NCBI RefSeq assembly: GCF_016862635.1
Contig: NZ_BONI01000042.1
Location: 1-64,000, forward strand
Source: Catellatospora coxensis
Lineage (GTDB): Bacteria; Actinomycetota; Actinomycetes; Mycobacteriales; Micromonosporaceae
Length of the DNA: 64,000 bases
Reading direction: 5' to 3'
Part shown: positions 34,698 through 42,449 of the stretch, piece by piece
Layout: the number at the start of each line of letters is the position of its first letter
Numbering within the stretch: the stretch's first letter is position 1
The notes under the pieces: model-generated
The model's database searches: none
Seen by the model: the letters and a program-made list of their open reading frames with translations, nothing else
Told to the model about the DNA's origin: nothing
Made by a program: the position numbers and the translations under genes

Positions 34698-36595
34698 GCC
34701 CGGACCTGTACGGTCCGGGCTCAGGCCCACAACCCACCCCCTGGACGAGCCTTTCGGCGATAAACGCCGGACAAGTCGTCCACGTCGCGCTGATACTGCG
34801 CGTGTCGGCCAAAGACCTGCAGAACCTGCAAGCTTCGCTGCTACGCCAGATCCGCAGCTGCGAAGCCCGGCTCCTGCCAGGCATGATCATCAAATACGTC
34901 TACATCGACATCGAATCCGGCCGCATGGACTTCGAGGACCGCAGCCAGGGCACCAACGACGACCTGGCCCACCTCGACCTGCCCTATCAACGCGACGGCG
35001 GCCTGCACGACATGCTCGAACAAGCCGCCCGCAAGGACCGAGGCTTCGACATGGTCATCTGTGAGAGCGCCGACCGCCTGGCGCGGCTCACCTACGTCAA
35101 CGTCAAGGTCGAACACGAACTGCAACGCTGCGGCGTCGAACTGATCGCCGCCGACGAACCACAAGACTCCGTCGGCCGCAAGGCCACCAAGATCCTGCTC
35201 CGGCGGGTCAAGCAGGCCTTCGGCGAGATGTACGCGATCCAGGCCATGGAACTGGCCTGGGAAGGAACCCGCGAGCACACCATGGCCGGATACAACATCG
35301 GCCGCGCCCCGTACGGGTACCTGCCCGCCCGCGAGCGCCACCCCGCCCCAGCGCGGGCCGCCCAAGGCGCGACAAAGACCCGGCTGGTCGCCGACCCGCA
35401 ACGCGGTGAGGTGATCACCGAGATGTTCGTCCTGCGGGTGCACGACGGCATGACGTTCCGGCAGATCGCCGAACGGTTCAACGCCGACCCCGACCGCTAC
35501 CCGCCGCCCGTCGCCACGAGGGAAGAAGGCGAGCGGCGGTGGCGGTGGCCGGTCGTGCGCGACATGCTCGGCAACCCCAAGTACACCGGCCACATGGTGT
35601 GGAACCGCTCGACCTACCGCGAGGGTCTTACCGTCCGCCGCAAGAAGCGCAAGAAGCAGCTGCACCCCTCGCAGTGGGTCTGGTCACCCCAGATCACCCA
35701 CGAGCCGCTCATCGACCTGCACACCTACCGACAAGCCCAGATGATGGAGTCCGGCCGCGCCGGATCCCGCACCGGCAACGAACCCAACACCCATCCCGCG
35801 ACCAAGCACACCTACAGCCTGCGCAGCTACGTCCGCTGCCCCGAATGCCACCGCCGCATGGTCGGCAAAGACAACAACGGCCGGCGCTACCTCACCTGCC
35901 GCGGACCTCGCAACAGCGACGACCAGCTCACCGACCGCGCACCGCAGCACCCCGGCACCGTCTACATCCGGGAGGAGTCGATCCTCGCCGCCGTCAACGA
36001 CGTCATCAACCGCCGAGTGTTCGGCCCCGAACGCGCCCAACTCCTCGCCGAACAGCTCGCCGCCGCACCAGCCGCGCTGCACGCCCAACACCTGGCCGCG
36101 CTCGAAGCCGCCCAACGCCGCCTGGCCGACATCGAACGCCGGCAGAGGTCCCTGACCCTCGACCTCGAAGACGCCGACCCGGCCGACCGCGCCTGGCGCG
36201 ACCAACTCCGCAACCGCCACCGCGAACTCGAAACCGAACGCCTCGACGTCGCCGACCGCATCGGCGCACTACAGGCCAAGATCCTCGACAGCCCACAACA
36301 GGACACCGAACTACTCGACACCATCCCCACCACGGAGATCAACCTCGCCGAGATGCCGATCGAGCTGCAACGCCAGCTCTACGACGCACTCCGACTCCAA
36401 GTGATCATGACGAGCCGCACCGCCGCAACCATCAAGATCACCCTGGCTGGAGACGGCCCGGCGGAGGCGGCGATCATCGCACGACAAGATCAACAATTCG
36501 CGTTCGACAACGCCGACACAGCGGTCGACCCGCATCCGCACAAACGTGCGGATGCGGGTCGACCCCGTATGCGTAGAGGAAGGTGCCCTTCTTAA
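34664..36595 (+). CDS. Large serine recombinase (integrase)
   Basis: The protein has 643 residues. The resolvase-type catalytic domain (about 40-190) has LRVSAKD with the nucleophile S48, ESADRLARL and a family-typical helix E. The recombinase domain (about 210-330) includes APYGYLP and PKYTGHMVWNR. A zinc ribbon follows (RCPECHRRMVG about 389), then a coiled coil (ALEAAQRRLADIERRQRSL). It should catalyse site-specific integration and excision of the element. AAGGAGGT lies 7 nt before ATG 34664. The final codons run through a 19-bp hairpin and into a dispersed chromosomal repeat that supplies the stop codon. Confidence 0.92.
   Translation: MDSQPEDRRDLSPDLYGPGSGPQPTPWTSLSAINAGQVVHVALILRVSAKDLQNLQASLLRQIRSCEARLLPGMIIKYVYIDIESGRMDFEDRSQGTNDDLAHLDLPYQRDGGLHDMLEQAARKDRGFDMVICESADRLARLTYVNVKVEHELQRCGVELIAADEPQDSVGRKATKILLRRVKQAFGEMYAIQAMELAWEGTREHTMAGYNIGRAPYGYLPARERHPAPARAAQGATKTRLVADPQRGEVITEMFVLRVHDGMTFRQIAERFNADPDRYPPPVATREEGERRWRWPVVRDMLGNPKYTGHMVWNRSTYREGLTVRRKKRKKQLHPSQWVWSPQITHEPLIDLHTYRQAQMMESGRAGSRTGNEPNTHPATKHTYSLRSYVRCPECHRRMVGKDNNGRRYLTCRGPRNSDDQLTDRAPQHPGTVYIREESILAAVNDVINRRVFGPERAQLLAEQLAAAPAALHAQHLAALEAAQRRLADIERRQRSLTLDLEDADPADRAWRDQLRNRHRELETERLDVADRIGALQAKILDSPQQDTELLDTIPTTEINLAEMPIELQRQLYDALRLQVIMTSRTAATIKITLAGDGPAEAAIIARQDQQFAFDNADTAVDPHPHKRADAGRPRMRRGRCPS
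34693..34725 (+). promoter_or_regulatory. Perfect hairpin at start of the recombinase gene
   Basis: CCTGAGCCCGGACC (34693-34706) and GGTCCGGGCTCAGG (34712-34725) form a perfect 14-bp stem with a 5-nt loop. It overlaps the stop codon of the small upstream gene and lies inside recombinase codons 10-21, so it may limit recombinase expression. Confidence 0.6.
36523..36564 (+). terminator. 19-bp perfect hairpin at the recombinase 3' end
   Basis: The arms at 36523-36541 and 36546-36564 (GGTCGACCCGCATCCGCAC and its complement) pair perfectly around an AAAC loop. The hairpin lies inside the last coding codons, ending 29 bp before the stop. It may be a terminator, or the element end of the attachment site. 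Confidence 0.65.
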
Positions 36596-36598
36596 CGC
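36571..36598. repeat. Dispersed AAGGGCACCTT-type repeat, copy 1; likely island junction
   Basis: The stretch GCGTAGAGGAAGGTGCCC followed by TTCTTAACGC matches the other copies of this family further right (TTCTTAACGC and GCGTAGAGGAAGG are shared with the copy at 40831-40882). It gives the recombinase its TAA stop. No copy was seen at 1-36570. Confidence 0.7.
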
Positions 36599-36644
36599 TT
36601 CCCGCGCGAGGCCCACGATCACCCCCAAGCGCCGCGCCGCGAAG

Positions 36645-37256
36645 TCAACGGCGGGGGCTGCCGCGTAGGCCGAGGCGGCGTAGCTCCAGGGCGGCCAGCT
36701 GCTCGACCGCCTCCGGGTCACCAGTACGCCAGCCCGCGACCACGCCGCTGTCCAGGGAGGCGAGCCGCCGCAGCGGCGCCGTGGCGAGCGCCCGCAGCGC
36801 GAGCAGCTCACCGCCTCCCGGATACCGGCGCACCTTCGCGGCGACACTCGCCGCCCGGATCCAGGACAGCCGCAGCGGCAGCCACAGCGCCAGCGCCATC
36901 AGCACCGGGATGCCCGCGGTCAGCCAGGCGAGCACCGTCGCCAGGTTCGCGATGGCGTCCTGCTGGTCGCGTCCCGCCTCGGCGATCGAGTTCGCCGCGT
37001 TGGCGGCGCTGCCGAACGGCGCGCCCACCTCGTCACCGACCAGCGGGATACGCCCCGCCCGCGCCTGCGCCTCCGCCATGTCGGCGGCCAGGTTCACCCC
37101 GGCGCTCTCCAGCTTCCGGCCGGGCACCGCCAGCTTCTCGACCAGCTGGTACAGCGTGATCGCGGCCCAGATCCAGACTGCGCTCCAGACCAGGGCGGCC
37201 AGATCCGCGATGATCTGCCGGGTGAACCGCCACGGCTTCTCCGCATAGAGCTTCAT
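36645..37256 (-). CDS. Hypothetical membrane protein
   Basis: The protein has 203 residues. Two membrane helices are visible (IIADLAALVWSAVWIWAAIT, about 15-37, and VLAWLTAGIPVLMALALWLP, about 108-130), separated by a helical extracytoplasmic segment (AADMAEAQARAGRIPLVGDE). The C-terminal 70 residues are a basic, Leu-rich cytoplasmic helix domain with RALATAPLRRLASLD. The family is known only as uncharacterised actinobacterial membrane proteins. It is the first core gene after the recombinase, convergent with it, and lies next to the zinc regulon without evident connection. Confidence 0.75.
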   Translation of the reverse strand: MKLYAEKPWRFTRQIIADLAALVWSAVWIWAAITLYQLVEKLAVPGRKLESAGVNLAADMAEAQARAGRIPLVGDEVGAPFGSAANAANSIAEAGRDQQDAIANLATVLAWLTAGIPVLMALALWLPLRLSWIRAASVAAKVRRYPGGGELLALRALATAPLRRLASLDSGVVAGWRTGDPEAVEQLAALELRRLGLRGSPRR

Positions 37257-37299
37257 GAGAGCATTCTGATCGACGCACGCGATCGATAAACGCCCCGCG

Positions 37300-37710
37300 T
37301 CAGCCCCGTGTCGTCGCGCAGCCCTGACAGGTGCCGAAGATCTCCAGCGTATGGCTGACGTCGACGAACCCGTGCTGCGCCGCGACCCGGTCCGCCCAGG
37401 ACTCCACGGCCGGTCCCGCCACCTCGACGGTACGGCCGCAGGTGCGGCATACCAGGTGGTGGTGGTGCCCGTTGGAGCACCGCCGGAACAGCTGCTCCCC
37501 GCCCGGCGGGCGCATCACGTCGATGTCCCCGGCGTCGGCCAGCGCCTGCAGCGTCCGGTACACGGTGGTCAGGCCGACCCGCTCGCCCCGGTCGCGCAGC
37601 ATGGCGTGCAGCTCCTGCGCGCTGTGGAAGCCCTCCACCTCGGACAGCAACGTCGCCACCGCGGAACGCTGCCGCGTATTACGGGCAGCCGTGCCCTGTG
37701 GGCTCGTCAT
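37300..37710 (-). CDS. zur: Fur-family zinc uptake regulator Zur
   Basis: The protein has 136 residues with the Fur fold. The DNA-binding half contains RQRSAVATLLSEVEGFHSAQ and GLTTVYRTLQALADAGD. The metal half contains GHHHHLVCRTCGRTVEV, with the structural zinc CxxC pair, and FGTCQGCATTR, the second CxxC pair. These two CxxC pairs and the regulatory histidines fit Zur. It lies in the order zur-arsR-znuB-znuC-znuA on one strand, and a Zur box is present before znuA. When zinc-loaded it should repress zinc import. Confidence 0.88.
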   Translation of the reverse strand: MTSPQGTAARNTRQRSAVATLLSEVEGFHSAQELHAMLRDRGERVGLTTVYRTLQALADAGDIDVMRPPGGEQLFRRCSNGHHHHLVCRTCGRTVEVAGPAVESWADRVAAQHGFVDVSHTLEIFGTCQGCATTRG

Positions 37711-37791
37711 GCCTTCTCCTCGCTGCGCTCGTCGGCGGCATGACTACCGAGTCTGATCCGCTCGCTCATGCCTTCTCCTCGAAGCTATCGG

Positions 37792-38130
37792 TCACGGGCG
37801 CTGCTCCGCGGCGTGGGTGACGGCGTCGGCGACGATGTGCGCGACGTGTTCGTCCACCAGGGAGTATGCGATCTCGCGGCCGTGCCGTTCGGCGCGGACC
37901 ACGCCGGCCGCCCGGAGCACCCGCAGGTGCTGGGAGACCAGCGGCTGGGCCACTCGCAGCCGTTCCACCAGCTCGTGCACGTGGCGCTCGCCGTTCGCCG
38001 CCAGCTCGGTCACGATCGCGATCCGGACGGGCGCGGCGAGCGCCCGCAGCAGCTCTCCGGCTCGGGCGTAGGACTGCGTCTGGCTCACATCGACCACCGT
38101 AGCCCCGCGCGTCGGTGCATACCCAATCAT
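37792..38130 (-). CDS. ArsR/SmtB-family zinc-responsive repressor
   Basis: The protein has 112 residues with a winged helix: LLRALAAPVRIAIVTELAAN, the recognition helix in VAQPLVSQHLRVLRAAGVV and wing ERHGREIAYSL. The C-terminal helix has DEHVAHIVADAVTHAAE, which fits the alpha-5 zinc site D-x-H-x10-H-x2-E of SmtB/CzrA exactly. The start at ATG 38130 overlaps the znuB stop (ATGA), so it is co-translated with the permease. A second zinc sensor beside Zur would allow the operon to respond to both shortage and excess. Confidence 0.85.
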   Translation of the reverse strand: MIGYAPTRGATVVDVSQTQSYARAGELLRALAAPVRIAIVTELAANGERHVHELVERLRVAQPLVSQHLRVLRAAGVVRAERHGREIAYSLVDEHVAHIVADAVTHAAEQRP

Positions 38131-39011
38131 GAGTCCAGGACGCACTCGGGCGGATCGCACACCGCCGCGGGCCCCGTGTCGGCGCGGCGTCGCCGGCGCA
38201 GCACCGCGCCCACCGCCGCGACCAGGACGAACAGTGCGATGGCGGCGAGCACGATGGTCGCGCCGGGCGCGGTGTCGTATCCGGCGGACGTGAGGATGCC
38301 GACTCCCGCGCTGATCACCCCGCCGAGCATGGCCAGCGTCATGGTGCCGCCGAAGCCGCGCGAGACCAGCTGCGCCGCCGCGACGGGCACCACCATCAGG
38401 GCGCTGACCAGCAGTAGGCCGACCGAGCGCATGGCCACGGTGACGGTGACCGCGGTCATCACGGCGAGCAGCAGGTTCAGGGTGCGCACCGGCAGGCCGG
38501 AGACCTTGGCGTACTCCTCGTCCTGGCAGATCGCGAACAGCCAGGGCCGCAGCCCGACGGTGACCGCGAGCACGCACGCGCCGAGGATCGCGATCGTGAT
38601 CAGATCCATGGCGGACGTGGTGAGCAGCGAGCCGAACAGGTACGACGTCAGGTTGGCGCTGCCCTTGCCGGGGGCGAGCCCGACCAGGAAGACGCCGCCC
38701 GCGATGCCGCCGTAGAACAGGATCGCCAGCGCGATGTCGCCCGAGGTGCGGCCGCGCTCGCGGATCAGCTCGACGGCGACCGCGCCCAGCGCCGACACGA
38801 TGATCGCGGTGAGCACGGGCGACGTGCCGGTGAGCAGGCCGACGCCGACGCCGGTCAGGGCGATGTGGCCGATGCCGTCGCCGATCAGCGACATGCGCCG
38901 CTGCACCAGGTAGATGCCCAGCGAGGGGGCGATCAGGCCGGTGATCAGCGCGCCCAGCAGGGCCCGCTGCATGAACGGCAGGGACATGATCTCGATGAGG
39001 TTCACGTTCAC
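38127..39011 (-). CDS. znuB: Zinc ABC transporter permease ZnuB
   Basis: The protein has 294 residues and about eight hydrophobic helices of the ABC-3 metal permease family. Family marks are FMQRALLGALITGLIAPSLG at the N-terminus, RRMSLIGDGIGHIALTGVGVG with the ABC-contacting loop, and MRSVGLLLVSALMVVPVAAA near residue 190. The Arg/Pro-rich tail is cytoplasmic. It overlaps znuC at its 5' end (start 39011, znuC stop 39008) and the ArsR gene at its 3' end, forming one coupled operon for high-affinity zinc import. Confidence 0.92.
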   Translation of the reverse strand: MNVNLIEIMSLPFMQRALLGALITGLIAPSLGIYLVQRRMSLIGDGIGHIALTGVGVGLLTGTSPVLTAIIVSALGAVAVELIRERGRTSGDIALAILFYGGIAGGVFLVGLAPGKGSANLTSYLFGSLLTTSAMDLITIAILGACVLAVTVGLRPWLFAICQDEEYAKVSGLPVRTLNLLLAVMTAVTVTVAMRSVGLLLVSALMVVPVAAAQLVSRGFGGTMTLAMLGGVISAGVGILTSAGYDTAPGATIVLAAIALFVLVAAVGAVLRRRRRADTGPAAVCDPPECVLDS

Positions 39012-39769
39012 TGGCGTCCCCAGATGCTCGGCGGGTCCTGTGGTGCGTGCGGGTGCACGTGGTCGTGGCCGGGTTCGGCGTGGTGCCCGGCGGGGTGGGG
39101 CACCGCGCCGTCGTGCGCGATGACCCCGTCGTGCACGACCACGGCACGGGTGATGACCGGCTGCAGCGGGCCCAGCTCGTGCGCGACCAGCAGCACCGTG
39201 CCGCCGTGCCGGACGAAGTCGCGCAGCGCCTGCGCGAACGCCTCCTGCGACTTGGCGTCCACCCCGGCCGTGGGCTCGTCGAGCACCAGCAGGTCGGGTT
39301 CGCCGGCCAGCGCCCGCGCGATCAGGGTGCGCTGCTGCTGGCCGCCGGACAGGGCGGCGACCGGGTCGTGGACCCGGTCGGTCAGGTCGACCGCGGCCAG
39401 CGCCTTCGCGACGGCCTGCCGGTCACCGGCGCGCAGCAGCCCCGGGAAGCCGCGCCGGGCGAGCCGGCCGGAGGAGACGACCTCGCCGACGGTGGCGGGC
39501 ACGCCGCCGCCCGCGCCCAGCCGCTGCGGCACGTACCCGATGCGTCTCCAGTCGCGGAAGCGCCGCAGCGGGACGCCGAACAGCTCGACTTGACCTTCCG
39601 CCAGCGGCACCAGGCCGAGCCCGGCCCGGATCATCGTGGACTTGCCGCTGCCGTTCGCACCCAGTACGGCGACCACCTCACCGCTGCGTACGGTCAGGTT
39701 GACGTCGCGGAGCACGGGACGGTCGTAGGCGACCGCCCCGTGCTTGATTTCGAGAACCGGGGAGTTCAC
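39008..39769 (-). CDS. znuC: Zinc ABC transporter ATP-binding protein ZnuC
   Basis: The protein has 253 residues: Walker A GANGSGKST, Q-loop in YVPQRLG, signature LSGGQQQRTLIARALAG, Walker B LLVLDEPTAGVD and H-loop HELG. The C-terminus is His-rich (AGHHAEPGHDHVHPHAP), which fits zinc handling. GTG 39769 was chosen since TAGGAGC lies 7 nt upstream on the minus strand; the frame is open further but upstream residues lack family pattern. The stop overlaps znuB. Energises import by ZnuAB. Confidence 0.92.
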   Translation of the reverse strand: MNSPVLEIKHGAVAYDRPVLRDVNLTVRSGEVVAVLGANGSGKSTMIRAGLGLVPLAEGQVELFGVPLRRFRDWRRIGYVPQRLGAGGGVPATVGEVVSSGRLARRGFPGLLRAGDRQAVAKALAAVDLTDRVHDPVAALSGGQQQRTLIARALAGEPDLLVLDEPTAGVDAKSQEAFAQALRDFVRHGGTVLLVAHELGPLQPVITRAVVVHDGVIAHDGAVPHPAGHHAEPGHDHVHPHAPQDPPSIWGRQ

Positions 39770-39803
39770 GTCTGCTCCTAGTCCCGTCCGTCGGCGGCGT
39801 GGC

Positions 39804-40727
39804 TCATGAACAGCCCAACGCGGTGCGCAGGGTCGCGAGATTGGCCCGCATGACCGAGAAGTAGTCACCTGTACCGCCCTCGGCGAGCCCCTCCAGCGGG
39901 TCCAGCACGGCGGTCTTCGCGCCGACCTGCTCGGCCAGCGTCTCGGCGACCTTCGGCGAGACCAGCGTCTCGAAGAAGATCGTCGTCGCGCCGTACTTGC
40001 GCGCCTCGGCGGCGACCGCGGCGACCTGCTGCGGGGTGGGTTCGGTCTCCGGGGTCAGCCCGGACAGCGCGATCTGCTTGAGCTTGTACCGGTCGGCGAG
40101 GTAGCCGAACGCGGCGTGGCTGGTCACGATCTCGTGCCGCTGGCAGTTAGCCAGCCCGGCGGTGAACTCGGCGTCCAGCTTGTTCAGCTCGGCGACCAGG
40201 GCGCCGCCGCGCTCGGCGTAGCCCGCCGCGTGCGCCGGGTCGAGTTCGGCGAGCTTGTGCGACACGCTGCCGGCGATCGCGGCCAGGCGGGTCGGGTCCA
40301 GCCAGACGTGCGGGTCGGGGGCGTTGCCGCCCTCTTCGGTCGCGCCCTCGTGGTTGGGGCCGCCGATCAGCGGGTTGACCGTGGCCACGTCGAACGCGCG
40401 GTCCGCGGCGTTCTGCGCGACGGCCTCGTCGAGCTGCGGCTGGAAGCCCTTGAGGTAGACGATCAGCCCGGCGTTGGCGACCTGCGCGACCTGGGCGGGG
40501 GACAGTTCCATGTCGTGCGGTTCCGCGCCCGGCTGGGCCAGGTTGACCACGTGGGCGTCGGGGCCGCCGACCTTCTCGGTGACGAACTGCAGGGGGTAGA
40601 AGCCGGTGACGACGCTGAAACGGCCGGAGCTGTCGGCGGGGGAGTCGGAGCAGGCGGTGAGGGTGCCCAGGGCCAGCAGCGCGGCGACGCCGACGACGGC
40701 GGCGCGCTGGAGAGATCGGCTCAGCAT
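39804..40727 (-). CDS. znuA: Zinc ABC transporter substrate-binding lipoprotein ZnuA
   Basis: The protein has 307 residues. The signal peptide ends at lipobox LTAC (Cys26). The cluster A-I fold is visible with metal-site histidines in EPHDMELSP (H65 region), PDPHVWLDP and TSHAAFGYL, plus a DPLEGL aspartate near the C-terminus. A short His/Glu-rich insertion (NHEGATEEGGNAPDPH) resembles the zinc-binding loop of ZnuA. First gene of the operon; a Zur box lies 22 bp upstream of its start, covering the probable promoter. Confidence 0.92.
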   Translation of the reverse strand: MLSRSLQRAAVVGVAALLALGTLTACSDSPADSSGRFSVVTGFYPLQFVTEKVGGPDAHVVNLAQPGAEPHDMELSPAQVAQVANAGLIVYLKGFQPQLDEAVAQNAADRAFDVATVNPLIGGPNHEGATEEGGNAPDPHVWLDPTRLAAIAGSVSHKLAELDPAHAAGYAERGGALVAELNKLDAEFTAGLANCQRHEIVTSHAAFGYLADRYKLKQIALSGLTPETEPTPQQVAAVAAEARKYGATTIFFETLVSPKVAETLAEQVGAKTAVLDPLEGLAEGGTGDYFSVMRANLATLRTALGCS

Positions 40728-40748
40728 GGCGTCAACTCTCCCTGAAAA

Positions 40749-40763
40749 TGAGAACGATTGTCA
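40749..40763. promoter_or_regulatory. Zur box upstream of znuA
   Basis: TGAGAACGATTGTCA matches the actinobacterial Zur pattern TGAnAAnnnTTnTCA with dyad symmetry at all ten conserved positions. It lies 22 bp before znuA, where bound Zur would block transcription of the whole znuABC-arsR-zur operon. Confidence 0.8.
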
Positions 40764-40830
40764 AAAACGCATAGGTGCATATCCCTGCCCGCCCCCACCT
40801 CCCGCCTCCATGATCCACCGCCCGGGGGCG

Positions 40831-40882
40831 AAGGAAGGGCACCTTCTTAACGCTCTGCGTAGAGGAAGGGCACCTTGTTAAC
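40831..40882. repeat. Dispersed AAGGGCACCTT repeat, copy 2 (direct pair)
   Basis: Two direct half-copies: 40831-40853 (AAGGAAGGGCACCTTCTTAA plus CGC) and 40857-40882 (GCGTAGAGGAAGGGCACCTT then GTTAAC), about 30 bp apart centre to centre. It lies upstream of znuA, between same-strand genes. Confidence 0.75.
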
Positions 40883-41045
40883 AGATGGGGTGCGGAGGTG
40901 CAGGTCAGCGCGGCGCGGGGGTGGAATCTCGCGGGGACTTCTGCGGGCTCACCGGGCCGCTCGGCGCTTCGGCGGCCTCGCGCAAGGTCGCCTTCGCGGG
41001 CGTGGCTGGGTTCTTTTCGTCGCAAAAGCGACACCCGTTCGCCAG

Positions 41046-41120
41046 GATCACCCGACTTGCCTGGCAGGTGGGCGTATTCGGGCTCAAGATACGCACAGGT
41101 GCCAGGCAAGTCGGGCGATC
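41046..41120. repeat. Long intergenic palindrome
   Basis: Arms at 41046-41066 and 41100-41120 match at 20 of 21 positions (core CCCGACTTGCCTGGCA). The 33-bp interior continues pairing at 8 of 11 positions (GCGTAT/ATACGC). The 450-bp gap 40728-41176 holds the Zur box, repeat copy 2 and this palindrome, and no gene. Confidence 0.75.
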
Positions 41121-41176
41121 TTGTGCGCGCGCTGCGGGCCGCGCGGGCCGCGCGGGTGCGGGGTGCGGGGTGCGGG

Positions 41177-41440
41177 TCAGAACAGGCGGGTCAGGGCGGC
41201 GGCGGTGAGCAGGGTGAGGACGATCACGCGCAGGGCCCGGGTCGCGGGCGGCTGAACCGGCCAGGTGGTGACCAGGAGCGCGGCCAGGGCGGCGGCCAGC
41301 GCCAGGAGCAGTACGCCGCTGTACGGGTTCGGCAGCAGCACCGCCACCAGCAGCAGCGCGAGCGTGCCGAGCAGCGCGACGGACTTCGGGATCCGGGCCA
41401 GCCGGCGCAGCAGGGGGTTGTTCGCGACATCCTGGGGCAC
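41177..41440 (-). CDS. DUF6703 family small membrane protein
   Basis: The protein has 87 residues with three hydrophobic helices (SVALLGTLALLLVAVLLP, SGVLLLALAAALAALLVT, LRVIVLTLLTAAALTRLF), a pattern with TWPVQPPATRALR typical of DUF6703, conserved in actinobacteria and without a known role. GTG 41440 was chosen because GAGAGGA lies about 9 nt upstream on the minus strand; the frame continues upstream into a dispersed repeat. It is divergent from the monooxygenase gene. Confidence 0.75.
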   Translation of the reverse strand: MPQDVANNPLLRRLARIPKSVALLGTLALLLVAVLLPNPYSGVLLLALAAALAALLVTTWPVQPPATRALRVIVLTLLTAAALTRLF

Positions 41441-41462
41441 GGCGGCGGTCCTCTCCGACAGG

Positions 41463-41516
41463 GCGTTAAGAAGGGCACCCTTTACCCCGTAAAACGATAA
41501 GAAGGTGCCCCTCCTT
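41463..41516. repeat. Dispersed AAGGGCACCTT repeat, copy 3 (inverted pair, divergent promoter region)
   Basis: Half-copies GCGTTAAGAAGGGCACCCTT (41463-41482) and ATAAGAAGGTGCCCCTCCTT (41497-41516) form an inverted pair around GGGCACC/GGTGCCC. It sits between divergent genes, so this copy cannot be a terminator for either. Confidence 0.7.
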
Positions 41517-41533
41517 ACTGTAGTGAGGTGCTG

Positions 41534-41851
41534 ATGCTCAATCGATTCGTGATCGCCGCCAACGAGGAGGCGTTCGTCGAGCGCGCCCACGCGGCGCTGG
41601 CGGCCCTCGCGGCCCGGCCCGGCTACCTGCGCGGGGAGCTGACCCGCTCGCTGGACGAGCCGGAGCACTGGTGCCTGCTCACCGAGTGGGAGAGCGTCGG
41701 GGCGTACCGGCGGGCGCTGGGCGGTTTCGACGTGAAGATGACGGCGACGCCCCTGCTGGCCGAATCGCTGATGGAGCCGTGCGCGTTCGAGACCCTCGCC
41801 GAGGCCGAGCCGGGCGGCGCGGTGCAGACCCGGGCCAGCGATCGGGCCTGA
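41534..41851 (+). CDS. Antibiotic biosynthesis monooxygenase (ABM) family protein
   Basis: The protein has 105 residues with the dimeric alpha/beta barrel fold: NRFVIAANEEAFVERAHAAL, RPGYLRGELTRSLDEPEHW, LLTEWESVGAYRRALGGFDV. Such proteins act as small cofactor-free oxygenases, haem-degrading enzymes or simple binding proteins. ATG 41534 follows GTGAGGTG; a GTG at 41528 would add two residues. It is a single gene, divergent from the DUF6703 gene. The specific reaction cannot be told from sequence. Confidence 0.8.
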   Translation: MLNRFVIAANEEAFVERAHAALAALAARPGYLRGELTRSLDEPEHWCLLTEWESVGAYRRALGGFDVKMTATPLLAESLMEPCAFETLAEAEPGGAVQTRASDRA

Positions 41852-41933
41852 TTCGCCGTCCCTGGCAGCGTGCCGGGCAGTGGACGGTCCGCCCGGTTTC
41901 GGGCGCGGCGGCGGCGGGTGGGAAGAACGCAAT

Positions 41934-42449
41934 ATGATCGCGGCCATGACCCACGCGCCCGCGCCATCGCCCGTGCCGCCCGGTCCGGGCGCCGCGCCGC
42001 CGTTCCCGGCCGCGCCGTCGGAGGGCGGCGGGACCCGGCTGGGCTGGGCGCTCGGCATCGCGGGCGGGCTGCTGGCGCTGTGCTGCGGCGGCGGCCTGGT
42101 GGCCGGGGTCGGCCTGGCCGTCACCGGGGTCCAGGCGATCAACGAGCGCGCCCACGTCGCGGTGGGGACCTACCTCGACGCGCTGAGGGAGAAGAAGTAC
42201 GACCAGGCCTACGAGCTGCTCTGCGAGGACGAGCAGCGGCGGCTGGACCTGGAGCGCTTCACCAGCCAGGAGCAGTCCCGGCCGGAGCGCATCCAGTCGT
42301 ACGAGCTGGGCGAGGTCGAGCTGCAGGGCACGTCCGGGATCACCCTGCCGGTCACCGAGCGCTACACCGACGGCGACACCGAGCGGGTCGTGTACCGCCT
42401 CGCGCAGGACCCGAAGACGACCGACCTCGAAGTCTGCGGGCGCGAGTAG
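41934..42449 (+). CDS. Membrane protein with DUF4878-like extracytoplasmic domain
   Basis: The protein has 171 residues. A Pro/Ala-rich cytoplasmic N-terminus (residues 1-35) precedes one membrane helix (LGWALGIAGGLLALCCGGGLVAGVG). The outside part, VGTYLDALREKKYDQAYELL followed by RLDLERFTSQEQSRPERI and VVYRLAQDPKTTDLEVCG, fits the cystatin/NTF2-like DUF4878 group of actinobacterial membrane proteins. Start at ATG 41934 follows GGGAAGAA; ATG 41946 is a second option. Probably monocistronic. Confidence 0.75.
   Translation: MIAAMTHAPAPSPVPPGPGAAPPFPAAPSEGGGTRLGWALGIAGGLLALCCGGGLVAGVGLAVTGVQAINERAHVAVGTYLDALREKKYDQAYELLCEDEQRRLDLERFTSQEQSRPERIQSYELGEVELQGTSGITLPVTERYTDGDTERVVYRLAQDPKTTDLEVCGRE

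Noticed and set aside
36500-36700. tRNA gene at the integration junction
   Set aside because: Actinomycete elements often use tRNA 3' ends, but I saw no cloverleaf-like sequence here, and serine recombinases need none.
41880-41933. Upstream extension of the membrane protein starting at 41934
   Set aside because: The extension is Gly-rich and has no ribosome-binding site, while GGGAAGAA precedes the ATG at 41934.
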